Shown piece by piece: positions 18,018 to 27,765 of a stretch of 64,000 nucleotides of DNA. The position numbers and the translations under genes are program-made. Below the pieces are notes generated by a model. That model was not told the origin of the DNA. It was given only the letters and a program-made list of their open reading frames with translations, and did no database searches. Source of the DNA: CAWKKW01 sp963850345. Lineage in GTDB: Bacteria; Acidobacteriota; Terriglobia; Terriglobales; Acidobacteriaceae. Location: NCBI GenBank assembly GCA_963850345.1, contig CAWKKW010000001.1, positions 62,001-126,000 on the forward strand, read 5' to 3'. Every line of letters starts with the position of its first letter. Within the stretch, counting starts at the first letter, position 1.

Positions 18018-21000
18018 GTGAGCCCGACCTTGATGGTGCGGCCGCTTAGGAAACGCCACACTGGAAACATTAAAGCTGGGGATGCTGCCTTGAGTCGTCG
18101 GAAAACCATCGTTCGTCTGCTGCACCGTGGACTGAGGTCCATGGGCGTGCTGGTGTTGGGTGGCAGCGTGACGCTGGCGCTGGGGCAGAGTTCGCAGACG
18201 CCCAGCACGCAGATTGAGGCGCAGCCCAGTCCGGTTCCGAGTGCGCCGCTTCCGACTGCGGCCGCTTCCCTGCCCAGTGCGCCTGCTGCTGTAGCCGGAG
18301 GAACGGTGCACGGGACGGTAAAGGCGGGCAGCGTACCCTTGCCGGGCGTGAGTGTGACCGCCACCAACACGTTGACCGGGAGCAAGTACACCACCACCAC
18401 CGACATTAGCGGCGCATACGCAATGGCCATTCCTAAGAATGGGCGGTACGTGGTGCGGGCGGAGTTTTCGGCATTTGCACCGGTAACCAAGGAAGCGCTG
18501 CTGAATGCGACCGCACGCGACCAGCAGGCGGATTTCGCGATGGTGCTGGCCTCGCGGCAGAGTCTGCAGGACCAGCGGCAGGAAGGCGGAACGAACGGCA
18601 GCGCCTTGCGCCAACTGGCCGGAGGCGCGCAGAACCTGAATCTGCTGGGAGCAGCGGCGGGCCTGATCGACGCAGGTACGGGCGGTGGCAACACCGGCGC
18701 GCAACTTCCTTCCGTTGCGAACAACTCCGATTTCGCAAACGATTCGGTCGCGGTGAGCGGACAGAGCGCGACGACCAGCCCCTTCGCGGGGATGAATGGC
18801 GACCAGATTCGGCAGAATTTTGAAAACCAGCAACAGCAACAGGCGCTGTCACAGATCCCGGGACAGAACGCGAATGGCGGCGGGGGGTTTGGCGGCTTTG
18901 GTGGTGGAGGCGGCGGCGGATTTGGTGGATTTGGACGGGGTGGCGGTGGTCGCGGCTTCAACTTCCGCAACCTCAAACCGAACCAGCCGCACGGCGCGGT
19001 CTACTGGAACGGCGGCAACTCCGCGCTCGATGCGAAACCTTTCGCGATTCGCGGACAGGATCAGACGCAGCCGGGCTACAGCTCCAACCGCTTCGGATTT
19101 ACGCTGGCTGGCGCGCCTTATGTGCCCAAGCTGATGAAGGCGCCGAGCAGCAAGGATTTTTTCTTCATCAACATGTCGGGGCAGCGATCGTCTTCGCCGT
19201 ACGACCAGTATGGGACCGTGCCGACGGTGGCGGAGCGGGCGGGCGATTTTTCAGGATTGACGAATTCGCAGGGGCAGCAGATCACGATTTACGATCCTGC
19301 GACAGGATTGCCGTATCCCAACAACACCATCACTGGCGGGATCAGCCCACAGGCACAGGCTCTGCTGGCGTATATTCCGGCGCCCAACCTGCCGGGGACC
19401 ACGCAGAACTATCACCGCCAGACGACCGAGGGCAGCAACACGACGACCATCGGAGCGCGGCTGGTACACAACTTCGGGCCGGGCGGGAACAACTCGATTC
19501 CGGCGATGATTGCGCAGTTTATGGGCGCGGGCGGGAGCAAGGGGCTGCACCAGAACCTGAATGCCAATTTTAATTACAGCCACGCGGCCAGCGATGTGAT
19601 CAGCTTTTATCCGAGTCTTGGTGGCAAGCAGCAGACACACCAATATTCATTGGGCGTGGGGTACACGCTGGGGTACGGCAGATTGAACAACAATTTCACG
19701 GTGAACTGGAACCGCACTGGATCGGATCTGCGGAACTTTTTCACCGGCACGACCGATGCTGCGAGCCAGGTTGGGATTCTGGGACCGGGAGGTACTCAGC
19801 TCAATGCCGACCCGCTGAATTTCGGGCTGCCGAACCTGGTGCTGAACCAGTTCAACGGATTGAATGAGACACAGCCGAACTTCCGGACCAACCAGACGAT
19901 CGCGTTGTCGGAGTCGAGTTCCTGGAGCCATGGCAAGCACAATGTGCGCTTCGGCGGAGACATTCGGCGCGTGCACCTGGACTTGCTGGGTGGGACCAAC
20001 ACGACGGGGAGCTTCTACTTCACCGGCCTGTTTACGGAGCAACCGGGCACGAGCCTGAACGCGTTTCAGCCGAACTCGGGATCGTCGTTTGCGGATTTTC
20101 TACTGGGGCTCCCGCAGGAGTCCACCATCCAGGCGCCGCAGAAAAAAGCTTACATGCGCAGCAACACGTGGGACGCCTACCTGCAAGATGACTGGCGTGC
20201 GACTTCGCGATTTACCGTCTTGGCGGGATTGCGCTACGAATATTTCTCGCCCTATTCCGAAAAATACGACCGGCTTGCCAACCTCGATCACTCGCCGGAT
20301 TTCTCGTCTGTAGTGGCGGTCTACCCGAACAGCACGGGCCCGTACTCGGGCAAGTACCCGCGTTCGTTACTGACGCCGGATCGCTCGACGATTTCGCCAC
20401 GGGTGGGCTTCGCGTTTCGTCCGTTCCAGAATACGGTGTTGCGCGGCGGGTATGCGATCAACTACACGACCGGGCAGTATGCGGGATTCATTCAGGACCT
20501 CGCGTATCAGCCGCCGTTTGCCAACGTGCAGACGAACGAGGTGACGCAGGGTGCGGCGATTTCGCTGGCAAATGGCTTCCCTGCCCCGCAGACGATTGGT
20601 AACTATGGCGTGAATAAGAATTACCGCCTGCCATATGTGCAGGTGTGGAACCTGGACCTGCAGCGCACGCTGCCATTGGGGATCGTATTGAACGTGGGGT
20701 ACAACGGCGCGAAGGGGACGCGGTTGTCGATCGTGGATGCGCCGGGTCGATTCGGCAACTCGTCCGCGAGCGGCGTGCTGTTCAACTACGAAGATTCGCT
20801 GGCGTTTTCGAACTTCAATGCGCTGGCGGTGCGGGCACGCAAGCGGCTTCAGAATGGCGTCTCGATGGGAGCGACGTACACCTATTCGCATTCCATCGAC
20901 AACGCTTCTTCTGTGGGTGGCACTTCGACCATCGTTGCGCAGAACTGGCAGAACCTGCTGGCGGAGGAGAGCAATTCCAGCTTTGATCAGCGGCATGTAT

Positions 21001-21539
21001 TCAAGGGCGATGCGATGTACGAGTTACCGTTCGGGCCGGACAAACACCACCTGAGCAGTGGCAGCTGGGCATCGAAGGCGCTGGGCGACTGGAACGTTTC
21101 GAGCAGCTTCAATATTTCGTCGGGGCTGCCGCTGACACCCAGCATCGCGGCCGCGGTCTCCGATGTTGCGCGAGGAACGGCGGGCTCGTTGCGTCCGAAT
21201 CGCGTAACGGGAACTTCGATCACCACAGGTGGCGGCACGCGAGACCGCTGGTTCAACACGAGTGCGTTTTCAACGGACTTTGCGCCGGGCCAGGAGTATG
21301 GAACAGCGTCGCGCTTTTCCATCCGGGGACCGGGCACCGTGGATTTAAATATGTCTTTGTCGAAGACGTTTCAATTTGGAGAGACGCGCGGATTGGAGAT
21401 ACGGGCCACTGGGTCGAATGCGCTGAACATTGTGCAGTACTCGGGCGTGAACACGCAGTACGATTCGCCGGCGCTGGGGCAGGTAACGTCGGCGCGGAGC
21501 ATGCGGCAGATCACGATGATGGCGCGGTACCGGTTCTAG
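18018..21539 (+). CDS. Oar-like TonB-dependent receptor with carboxypeptidase-regulatory domain
   Basis: Up to 1173 residues. Outer-membrane beta-barrel of the large acidobacterial Oar/SusC-like type, presumed to import glycans or other large nutrients. After a long N-terminus and signal-like MGVLVLGGSVTLALGQ come a carboxypeptidase-regulatory domain (VHGTVKAGSVPLPGVSVTAT), a Gly/Phe-rich linker (residues ~290-315, GGGGGGFGGFGRGGGGRGF) and the barrel, with typical LQDDWRATSRFTVLAGLRYE and a C-terminal aromatic end (MARYRF). Start is uncertain: GTG 18018, ATG 18033 or TTG 18090. The next gene begins four bases after its stop. Confidence 0.9.
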   Translation: MSPTLMVRPLRKRHTGNIKAGDAALSRRKTIVRLLHRGLRSMGVLVLGGSVTLALGQSSQTPSTQIEAQPSPVPSAPLPTAAASLPSAPAAVAGGTVHGTVKAGSVPLPGVSVTATNTLTGSKYTTTTDISGAYAMAIPKNGRYVVRAEFSAFAPVTKEALLNATARDQQADFAMVLASRQSLQDQRQEGGTNGSALRQLAGGAQNLNLLGAAAGLIDAGTGGGNTGAQLPSVANNSDFANDSVAVSGQSATTSPFAGMNGDQIRQNFENQQQQQALSQIPGQNANGGGGFGGFGGGGGGGFGGFGRGGGGRGFNFRNLKPNQPHGAVYWNGGNSALDAKPFAIRGQDQTQPGYSSNRFGFTLAGAPYVPKLMKAPSSKDFFFINMSGQRSSSPYDQYGTVPTVAERAGDFSGLTNSQGQQITIYDPATGLPYPNNTITGGISPQAQALLAYIPAPNLPGTTQNYHRQTTEGSNTTTIGARLVHNFGPGGNNSIPAMIAQFMGAGGSKGLHQNLNANFNYSHAASDVISFYPSLGGKQQTHQYSLGVGYTLGYGRLNNNFTVNWNRTGSDLRNFFTGTTDAASQVGILGPGGTQLNADPLNFGLPNLVLNQFNGLNETQPNFRTNQTIALSESSSWSHGKHNVRFGGDIRRVHLDLLGGTNTTGSFYFTGLFTEQPGTSLNAFQPNSGSSFADFLLGLPQESTIQAPQKKAYMRSNTWDAYLQDDWRATSRFTVLAGLRYEYFSPYSEKYDRLANLDHSPDFSSVVAVYPNSTGPYSGKYPRSLLTPDRSTISPRVGFAFRPFQNTVLRGGYAINYTTGQYAGFIQDLAYQPPFANVQTNEVTQGAAISLANGFPAPQTIGNYGVNKNYRLPYVQVWNLDLQRTLPLGIVLNVGYNGAKGTRLSIVDAPGRFGNSSASGVLFNYEDSLAFSNFNALAVRARKRLQNGVSMGATYTYSHSIDNASSVGGTSTIVAQNWQNLLAEESNSSFDQRHVFKGDAMYELPFGPDKHHLSSGSWASKALGDWNVSSSFNISSGLPLTPSIAAAVSDVARGTAGSLRPNRVTGTSITTGGGTRDRWFNTSAFSTDFAPGQEYGTASRFSIRGPGTVDLNMSLSKTFQFGETRGLEIRATGSNALNIVQYSGVNTQYDSPALGQVTSARSMRQITMMARYRF

Positions 21540-21542
21540 GAG

Positions 21543-23828
21543 ATGAGAGTGCGAGGCGCGGCGACACATCGACGGGGCAAAAGAACGGGCATCGGCCGAG
21601 GCTGGTGGGTCGCTTGCGTGGCCGCGGCGCTGTGCGCGGGACACTCGTTCGCGCAGCAAGCGTCCCCTGCGCAGCAGACGGCACCCAGCGCGCAAAGCAC
21701 GGCTACGCAAAGTCAGAGCGGGCAGAGTCAAGATCAGGGCAGTCCCGGCACATTCACGCTAAAGGTGAACAGTGACCTGGTATTGACGAACGTGGTGGTG
21801 CACGACAAGAAGACCGGCGCGATGGTGAAGGGTCTCACGGAGAAGGATTTCACTGTACTCGAGAACGGAAAGCCGCAACAGATCACCAGCTTCGATTTCG
21901 AGAGCGTGGACCAGGCGACTCCGTTGAACGAAGCGACCATCAGCGGTAAGGCGGGATCGCTGGTGTTGGGGAAGAACACCGTCGCGACCGGAGAGCAGCT
22001 TCGCGACCACCGGCTGATCGTCTTCTTCTTTGACCTGGTGTCGATGCAGCCGGAGGACCTGGACCGTTCGGTCGAAGCGGCGCGGAACTACATCAACAAG
22101 CAGATGCAGGCGGCGGACCTGGTAGCGCTGGTGTCGCTCAATACTGGATTGTCGATCGATCAGGATTTCACGGCGAACAAGCAGACGCTGCTGCTGGGGG
22201 TGAGCCGGTACAACGGATCCCAAGGCCAAGGCATGCAGCAGGGCGCCACCAGCACGACTAACCAGGTCGAAGACACGAGTTCCTTCACCGCAGATGAGAG
22301 CGAATATAACGACGTGAATACGGATCGCGAACTCTACGCGATCGGGAGTATTGCGAAGTCGCTGGCGTATATCAATCAGAAGAAGTCGTTGCTGTACTTT
22401 TCTGGCGGATTGACGCGCGACGGGATCGAGAACCAGGCATCGCTGCGGAGCGCGGTCAACTCGGCTGTGCGGGCCAACCTTTCGATCTACAGCGTGGACA
22501 CGCGAGGGCTGCAGGCGATCTCTCCCTTGGGCGACGCGACGACCGGGAGCATTCGAGGGACGGGCAGTTTTAACGGAGCTTCGCTGCAAAACAATCTCGA
22601 TGCAAACTTCAGTTCGCAGGAGACGCTGGCGACGCTTTCGTCGGATACGGGCGGGAAGGCCTTCTTCGATTCGAACGATTTTGCGCCGGCGTTTCAGCGC
22701 ATTCAGCAGGACACATCCGCTTACTACGTGCTGGGGTTCCGGTCTTCCAGTCCAGTGCGGGATGGGCGCTATCGCAAGTTAAGCATCAAGATCAACCGCA
22801 GTGACGTGAAGCTCGAATATCGGCCGGGCTACTACGCGCCGGCGGATTATCAGCACTCGAACAGGGAAGATCGCGAGCGGCAACTGCAAGAGCAGCTCTC
22901 AAGCGATCTGCCGGCGACCGACGTGGCGGTGTACCTGCAGGCACTCTATTTCCGGCTGGATGAATACCGGTTTTTTATTCCAGTGTCGATCGTGGTGCCG
23001 GGCTCGCAGATTCCCTTTGTGAAGGGCGGCGGCGACCGGGAGAAGGCGACGCTCGACATCATCGGCGAGGTGAAGGACGGACAGGGGCGCGCGATCGGTG
23101 ACGCTCGAGAGACAGTCAAGCTGGCGGTAAACCAGGCGCAGCAGGTGGAGCGGAAGAACATCCAGTATTCAACCGGGTTCACCCTGCCCGTGGGCAAGTA
23201 TCACCTGAAGTTCGTCGTGCGGGAGAACGAAACGGGGCGCATGGGTTCCTTTGAGACGGACATCACGGTGCCGGATCTGCGCAAGAGCCCGCTCAAGCTG
23301 AGTTCGGTAGTGCTGGCGAGCCAGCGCATCCCCAACAGCAGCAAGAAGACTGAAAGTCCGCTGGTGCGTGACGGTTTGGAGATGGTGCCCAACCTGCCGC
23401 ACGTCTTTCGCCAGGACCAGCATTTGTATTTCCTCTACGAGGTGTATGCCCCGAGCCACGCAACGGGACCGGCTTCGGGTGGCGAGCCGGGCGCCGGAGC
23501 CGCCAAGCCGGTGAAGAATGCGAAGGCAGCGGTGCGGGTGCTGACGAACATTGAATTTTTGAATGGCGCGACCAAGGTCTTCGAAACACCACTGGTACAG
23601 GCGACAGAGATCAACGTGCCGGGACGAGACGCGGTGTCCTTCCAGTTTGACGTTCCCCTGGCGCAGCTGAAAACAGGCCTGTATACCTGCCAGGTGAACG
23701 TGATCGACGACGCGGGCGGGAGCTTCAGCTTTCCCCGGACTGCGCTGCTGATCCGTGATGCACAGGCCGCCAATGTTCCTTCCGGTGCGACGGGCGGAGT
23801 TCCTCCGACAGGGCAAGCAGCAAAATAA
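21543..23828 (+). CDS. Secreted VWFA-related protein of acidobacterial type
   Basis: 761 residues with a signal peptide (WWVACVAAALCAGHSFAQQ) and a Gln/Ser/Ala-rich linker. The motif NSDLVLTNVVVHDKKTGAMV then GLTEKDFTVLENGKPQQITS is the hallmark of the 'VWFA-related Acidobacterial domain' family, followed by a von Willebrand A-like fold (LIVFFFDLVSMQPEDLDRSV as MIDAS-like region, LLYFSGGLTRDGIENQ). The C-terminal half is beta-rich. These proteins are exported and of unknown function, often encoded beside Oar-like receptors, as here. Start four bases after the receptor stop suggests one operon. Confidence 0.88.
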   Translation: MRVRGAATHRRGKRTGIGRGWWVACVAAALCAGHSFAQQASPAQQTAPSAQSTATQSQSGQSQDQGSPGTFTLKVNSDLVLTNVVVHDKKTGAMVKGLTEKDFTVLENGKPQQITSFDFESVDQATPLNEATISGKAGSLVLGKNTVATGEQLRDHRLIVFFFDLVSMQPEDLDRSVEAARNYINKQMQAADLVALVSLNTGLSIDQDFTANKQTLLLGVSRYNGSQGQGMQQGATSTTNQVEDTSSFTADESEYNDVNTDRELYAIGSIAKSLAYINQKKSLLYFSGGLTRDGIENQASLRSAVNSAVRANLSIYSVDTRGLQAISPLGDATTGSIRGTGSFNGASLQNNLDANFSSQETLATLSSDTGGKAFFDSNDFAPAFQRIQQDTSAYYVLGFRSSSPVRDGRYRKLSIKINRSDVKLEYRPGYYAPADYQHSNREDRERQLQEQLSSDLPATDVAVYLQALYFRLDEYRFFIPVSIVVPGSQIPFVKGGGDREKATLDIIGEVKDGQGRAIGDARETVKLAVNQAQQVERKNIQYSTGFTLPVGKYHLKFVVRENETGRMGSFETDITVPDLRKSPLKLSSVVLASQRIPNSSKKTESPLVRDGLEMVPNLPHVFRQDQHLYFLYEVYAPSHATGPASGGEPGAGAAKPVKNAKAAVRVLTNIEFLNGATKVFETPLVQATEINVPGRDAVSFQFDVPLAQLKTGLYTCQVNVIDDAGGSFSFPRTALLIRDAQAANVPSGATGGVPPTGQAAK

Positions 23829-24016
23829 TGCTGTGCCTCCACCAACACCTTTATTGATCCTGTAGGAACCCAATACCTCCGAATCAGAACCTGGCGGGCA
23901 ACCTGTTTACTTTCTTAGCACACTTACTACGTGCTACTGATCATCCATCTGCCTGAGCCGTAATCAGTTGCCGGCACTGTGAGATCAGTGGAGCAGGGCA
24001 AGCTTTCGGAGGCGCA

Positions 24017-27000
24017 ATGCGCAAAGTAGAAACACGTTCAGGAATCAAGTGGATGGGGCTGGGAATCTGCTGCCTCATGTTGTTGTTAAGCTACGTGCCG
24101 GCCGCCATGGCCCAGTTCAATGCGAGCTTATCTGGAACGGTTACAGATACAAGCGGCGCGGTGATCCCGGGCGCGCAGGTCACGTTGAAGAACAAGAGCA
24201 CGCAGGTGACGCAGAATGCCACCTCGTCGGGCGAGGGTTTTTATCAGTTCAACTCGCTTCCGCCGGGGAACTACTCAGTGAGTGCGACTGCGCCAAACTT
24301 CAAAACGGCGACCTTTGACAACGTTGCGGTAGTTGGCGAATCGCCGCGCAGCCTCGACGTGAAGCTTGCGACCGGCGGAACTACCGAGACGGTCACGGTC
24401 AATGCAAACGATATTCCCCTGTTACAGACGAACGACGCCAATGTGGGCGGGACGATCGACAGTGAACAGATACAGCGCGTACCGACCGCAGGTCGCGATC
24501 CATACGAGCTGATTCGCACGGCTCCTGGAATCACCGGCGATGCCGCACGCAGCGGGACGGGCGCTTCTGTCTTTCTGCCGAACGGCGGCGGACCGGGACA
24601 ATCGAACTCCGGCATCTTCCAGACAGAAAACCAGATCCAGATCAGCGCGGCCGGACAACGGACGGCAGATAACAACTTCACCATCGATGGCGTCAGCGTG
24701 AACAGCCTGGGCCAGGCGGGTGCGGCGGTGGTCACTCCGAACGAAGAGGCCGTGGGGTCAATGACGGTGGTGTCGACGTCGTTCTCTGCCGAAGATGGCA
24801 GAAACAGCGGCGCGCAGATCAAAGTCGTCACCAAGAGCGGCACGAATACATTCCATGGCGGGCTGAACTTGCAATACGATGAGCCGGGGCTGAACGCCTA
24901 TAACCATTACGGCGGGCCGAATGGCCAGAGGCCGCTGCGCGTGCAGAACAAACAGCGGGACTACGCCGCGTCGATCGGCGGCCCAATCGTCAAGGACAAG
25001 CTGTTCTTCTTCGTCTCGTTCGAAGGGTTCACATCGGCTAACACCAGCTTTCCCTCGCAATTCGTCGAAACGCCGGAGTATCGTCAATTTGTAACATCAT
25101 CGCGACCGGGAAGCATTGCCGCGTCGATTGTGGGCGCTGCCGGTGGGACGCCGAGAATCCGGAATGTGCTGCCGGTCGATTGCAACACTCCGGTGGTAAT
25201 CACGCAGCCTTGTGCTGCAGTGGGTGGCGGGCTAGATTTGGGTTCGCCGACCGGAGCCACCGGGACATATGTGCCGCTGAGCATGGCCTCGAGCGGAGGC
25301 GGACTGGACGGAATTCCGGATGTGCAATACGTGCAGCTGATTCAGCCGCAACATAGCCGCGGCAAGCAATACAACGCGCGCGGGGACTGGTACGTGACAC
25401 CGCACGACCAACTCGCGGGCACGGTGTACTTCACCAAGCTCGATAACTACACGCCCAGCAGTGCGACGGGCTCGCGCCTGTATGCGGACATTCCATTCAA
25501 GCCGCTGAACTCGGCAGCTACTCTGATCTACATTCACACCTTTGGTCCTACGCTGATTAATGAGTTGCGCGCGAATGGCACGCGATTCGCAGATAACGGA
25601 ATCAAGGATTCTCAGGGTGTAGTGAATTGGGGAGTGCCGTATATCAACATCCAGAACATGCCCTTCGACTCCATCAATGACATCAACTTCGGCACGAGCC
25701 AGTCGTCGACTGCACCAGCCATCTTCGCCGAGAACACGTACGAACTCCGCGACATGGTGATCAAGACATTCGGCTCGCACACACTAAAAATCGGAGCCGA
25801 GTACCGCATCGAGCAGGACAACAACAACCTGGCCGGCGCTTCGCGTCCGGTGTATGCATTTGGCGGCATCTGGAACTTTGCCAACGACACACCGATCTTC
25901 GAAGCGATTACGGTCGATCCGAACACGGGCGGCATTCCGAACGCGCGGCGCTATCTTGATGATCACTACATCGGTGCGTTTGTACAGCACGACTGGAAAG
26001 TAAATTCGAACCTGAGCTTCAATGCCGGATTGCGGTGGGAGTACTTCGAGCCGCTGTATAACAAGGGTTTCAACATCAACTATCCCAACCTCGGCACAAC
26101 GCCCGGTCGGGAGTTGATCGACGTCTCGCTCACCCCACACAACCACCTCTGGAAGCAGGAGTTTCACGACTTCTCGCCGAAGGTAGCCTTCGCATACACG
26201 CCGCCCATGTTCAATAACAAGCTAGTAGTTCGCGGCGGATTTGGCATGGCGTATAACCGCCTGGCGGCTGCGCTCTTTGATCCGGCGGTGGAAGATGGTC
26301 CTGGGTATTTGAATTTCGGTATTTGCTGTGGAACGGCCGCGACGGACTTTGGAAAGCCGTTTGTCGGCGGCCAGATCCAGTACGAGCAGGGATCGAGCAC
26401 ATCGCCCTTCAGCTACGCGCCCAATGCTGCGTTGGCAACAGGCGTGAACTCGCGGGGGTTGCCGAACAATGGTGCGGCGATCGAAGTGTATGGAGCATAT
26501 CCCAAGACCAACACACCCTACAGCTATCTCTATTCGCTGGAGGTGCAGCGGCAGTTACCGAAGCAGTTCACGCTCACGGCGGGATACCAGGGCAGCACGG
26601 GCAGACACTATTCCCGGTTGGTGAATCAGCAGTTTGTCTATGCGACCAACGTGGGCGGAGTGAATACACCCTTCGGCAATGGCGCCTACTTCGCGCAAAA
26701 CGATTCGAATCAGTATTACAACGGTGGGAACCTTCACATCACCAAACGCTTCAACCAGGGATTCACCCTGGATGCGACTTACACTTACTCGAAGAGCATG
26801 GACCAGGTCTCAAACGGGGACTCGGCCAACGCGAATGCAAACCAGACCGACCCTGCACATAACAATACAGAGCTTGGGCCATCGGACTACGACACGCGCC
26901 ATCGCTTCACGGGAACTGCGCTGTGGGATCTGCCGAAGATCCACACAGATAAGGGAATCGTGAATACGCTGGTGAATGGCTGGCAGATCAACGGGATCTA

Positions 27001-27517
27001 CACTTTCCACACAGGATTTCCGTTTACGCCAGTTACGTTTGCTTTGCACGGAATTCCAACTGTACCGAACGCTGCTACGATTGGCCCGGTGCGTCCGCTG
27101 GCCTATTTTGGAGGCGTGCACACCAGCTGCTCAAACAGCCCCTACATCACCGGTTCGGATGTTACGAATCGTGGAGCGTCGGGAACGGCGGGCGGCACGA
27201 ACTCCTTCAACATCACGCCTCCAGCGGGTGGAGCGGGAACGCCTCCGGGCATTGGCCGCAATTCGTTCCGTGGGCCTTGCTACCAGGATGCCGACCTGGG
27301 CGCCGCCAAGCAGTTCGCCTTCAGCGCATTTGGGCATGAGGGTTATCTGCTGCGGCTGCAGGCGAACTTCTACAACGCGTTTAACAAGCTCAACCTGACT
27401 CCGTTTACCAACGGGAATGGGAACAGCGGCGCGTTGATTGAGTCGCCGAACTTTGGTATCGCACAGAGTGCAGACGCAGGGAGGGTAATCGAGTTTGTCG
27501 CTCGATTCCAATTCTGA
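24017..27517 (+). CDS. Oar-like TonB-dependent receptor with carboxypeptidase-regulatory domain
   Basis: 1166 residues, well-defined start (ATG 24017, GGAGGC just upstream). Signal peptide near residues 10-32 (LGICCLMLLLSYVPAAMAQF), carboxypeptidase-regulatory domain (LSGTVTDTSGAVIPGAQVTL), plug domain (IQRVPTAGRDPYELIRTAPG; FTIDGVSVNSLGQAG), and a barrel ending VIEFVARFQF with the expected C-terminal Phe. Only moderately like the receptor at 18 kb, so not a recent tandem duplicate. A gap of 188 bases from the VWFA gene suggests its own promoter. A strong terminator follows. Confidence 0.93.
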   Translation: MRKVETRSGIKWMGLGICCLMLLLSYVPAAMAQFNASLSGTVTDTSGAVIPGAQVTLKNKSTQVTQNATSSGEGFYQFNSLPPGNYSVSATAPNFKTATFDNVAVVGESPRSLDVKLATGGTTETVTVNANDIPLLQTNDANVGGTIDSEQIQRVPTAGRDPYELIRTAPGITGDAARSGTGASVFLPNGGGPGQSNSGIFQTENQIQISAAGQRTADNNFTIDGVSVNSLGQAGAAVVTPNEEAVGSMTVVSTSFSAEDGRNSGAQIKVVTKSGTNTFHGGLNLQYDEPGLNAYNHYGGPNGQRPLRVQNKQRDYAASIGGPIVKDKLFFFVSFEGFTSANTSFPSQFVETPEYRQFVTSSRPGSIAASIVGAAGGTPRIRNVLPVDCNTPVVITQPCAAVGGGLDLGSPTGATGTYVPLSMASSGGGLDGIPDVQYVQLIQPQHSRGKQYNARGDWYVTPHDQLAGTVYFTKLDNYTPSSATGSRLYADIPFKPLNSAATLIYIHTFGPTLINELRANGTRFADNGIKDSQGVVNWGVPYINIQNMPFDSINDINFGTSQSSTAPAIFAENTYELRDMVIKTFGSHTLKIGAEYRIEQDNNNLAGASRPVYAFGGIWNFANDTPIFEAITVDPNTGGIPNARRYLDDHYIGAFVQHDWKVNSNLSFNAGLRWEYFEPLYNKGFNINYPNLGTTPGRELIDVSLTPHNHLWKQEFHDFSPKVAFAYTPPMFNNKLVVRGGFGMAYNRLAAALFDPAVEDGPGYLNFGICCGTAATDFGKPFVGGQIQYEQGSSTSPFSYAPNAALATGVNSRGLPNNGAAIEVYGAYPKTNTPYSYLYSLEVQRQLPKQFTLTAGYQGSTGRHYSRLVNQQFVYATNVGGVNTPFGNGAYFAQNDSNQYYNGGNLHITKRFNQGFTLDATYTYSKSMDQVSNGDSANANANQTDPAHNNTELGPSDYDTRHRFTGTALWDLPKIHTDKGIVNTLVNGWQINGIYTFHTGFPFTPVTFALHGIPTVPNAATIGPVRPLAYFGGVHTSCSNSPYITGSDVTNRGASGTAGGTNSFNITPPAGGAGTPPGIGRNSFRGPCYQDADLGAAKQFAFSAFGHEGYLLRLQANFYNAFNKLNLTPFTNGNGNSGALIESPNFGIAQSADAGRVIEFVARFQF

Positions 27518-27540
27518 CGAAGTAACGACGCAAAACAGAA

Positions 27541-27569
27541 GGGGAGCCATCGCGGCTCCTCTTTCTTTT
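27541..27569 (+). terminator. Rho-independent terminator after the second TonB receptor
   Basis: Stem GGGGAGCC (27541-27548) with GGCTCCTC (27554-27561), one G-T pair, loop of five, followed by TTTCTTTT. Reads on the + strand. It closes the 17-27 kb envelope block and faces the minus-strand DUF5522/lhr pair, for which it could act in part as well. Confidence 0.85.
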
Positions 27570-27582
27570 GACCTATAAACGG

Positions 27583-27765
27583 TTACGTATAGTCTTCATC
27601 CACATTGCGATACGGGCAATGACGGCAACCAGAGTTACAGCATTCGCCTCGCTTGAGGTGATAGGCCTCAGTAAAGACGACATAGGGGCCTTCGAAGTAG
27701 TAGTCTTCCCCTTCGATGAGCGAGTCAGTCGGGCTGCCGCTTTCGGAATTCGGCTCATCCGCCAT
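27583..27765 (-). CDS. Small Cys-rich DUF5522 protein
   Basis: 60 residues from the ATG at 27765, preceded by AGAAGGG inside the end of lhr. The core is DYYFEGPYVVFTEAYHLKRG followed by ECCNSGCRHCPY: four cysteines and one His in a compact cluster that looks metal- or cluster-binding, as in DUF5522. The gene overlaps the last 11 bases of the Lhr helicase gene, so the two are co-transcribed and probably translationally coupled. Function unknown. A longer frame to 27852 exists but lacks a ribosome site. Confidence 0.82.
   Translation of the reverse strand: MADEPNSESGSPTDSLIEGEDYYFEGPYVVFTEAYHLKRGECCNSGCRHCPYRNVDEDYT

Noticed and set aside
17073..18839. 588-residue minus-strand open frame
   Set aside because: Antisense to the DUF5666 and TonB genes; Arg/His-rich, no domain, typical high-GC shadow frame.
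18876..18965. Gly-rich DNA repeat as a mobile or regulatory element
   Set aside because: It is an in-frame Gly/Phe low-complexity linker inside the TonB receptor.
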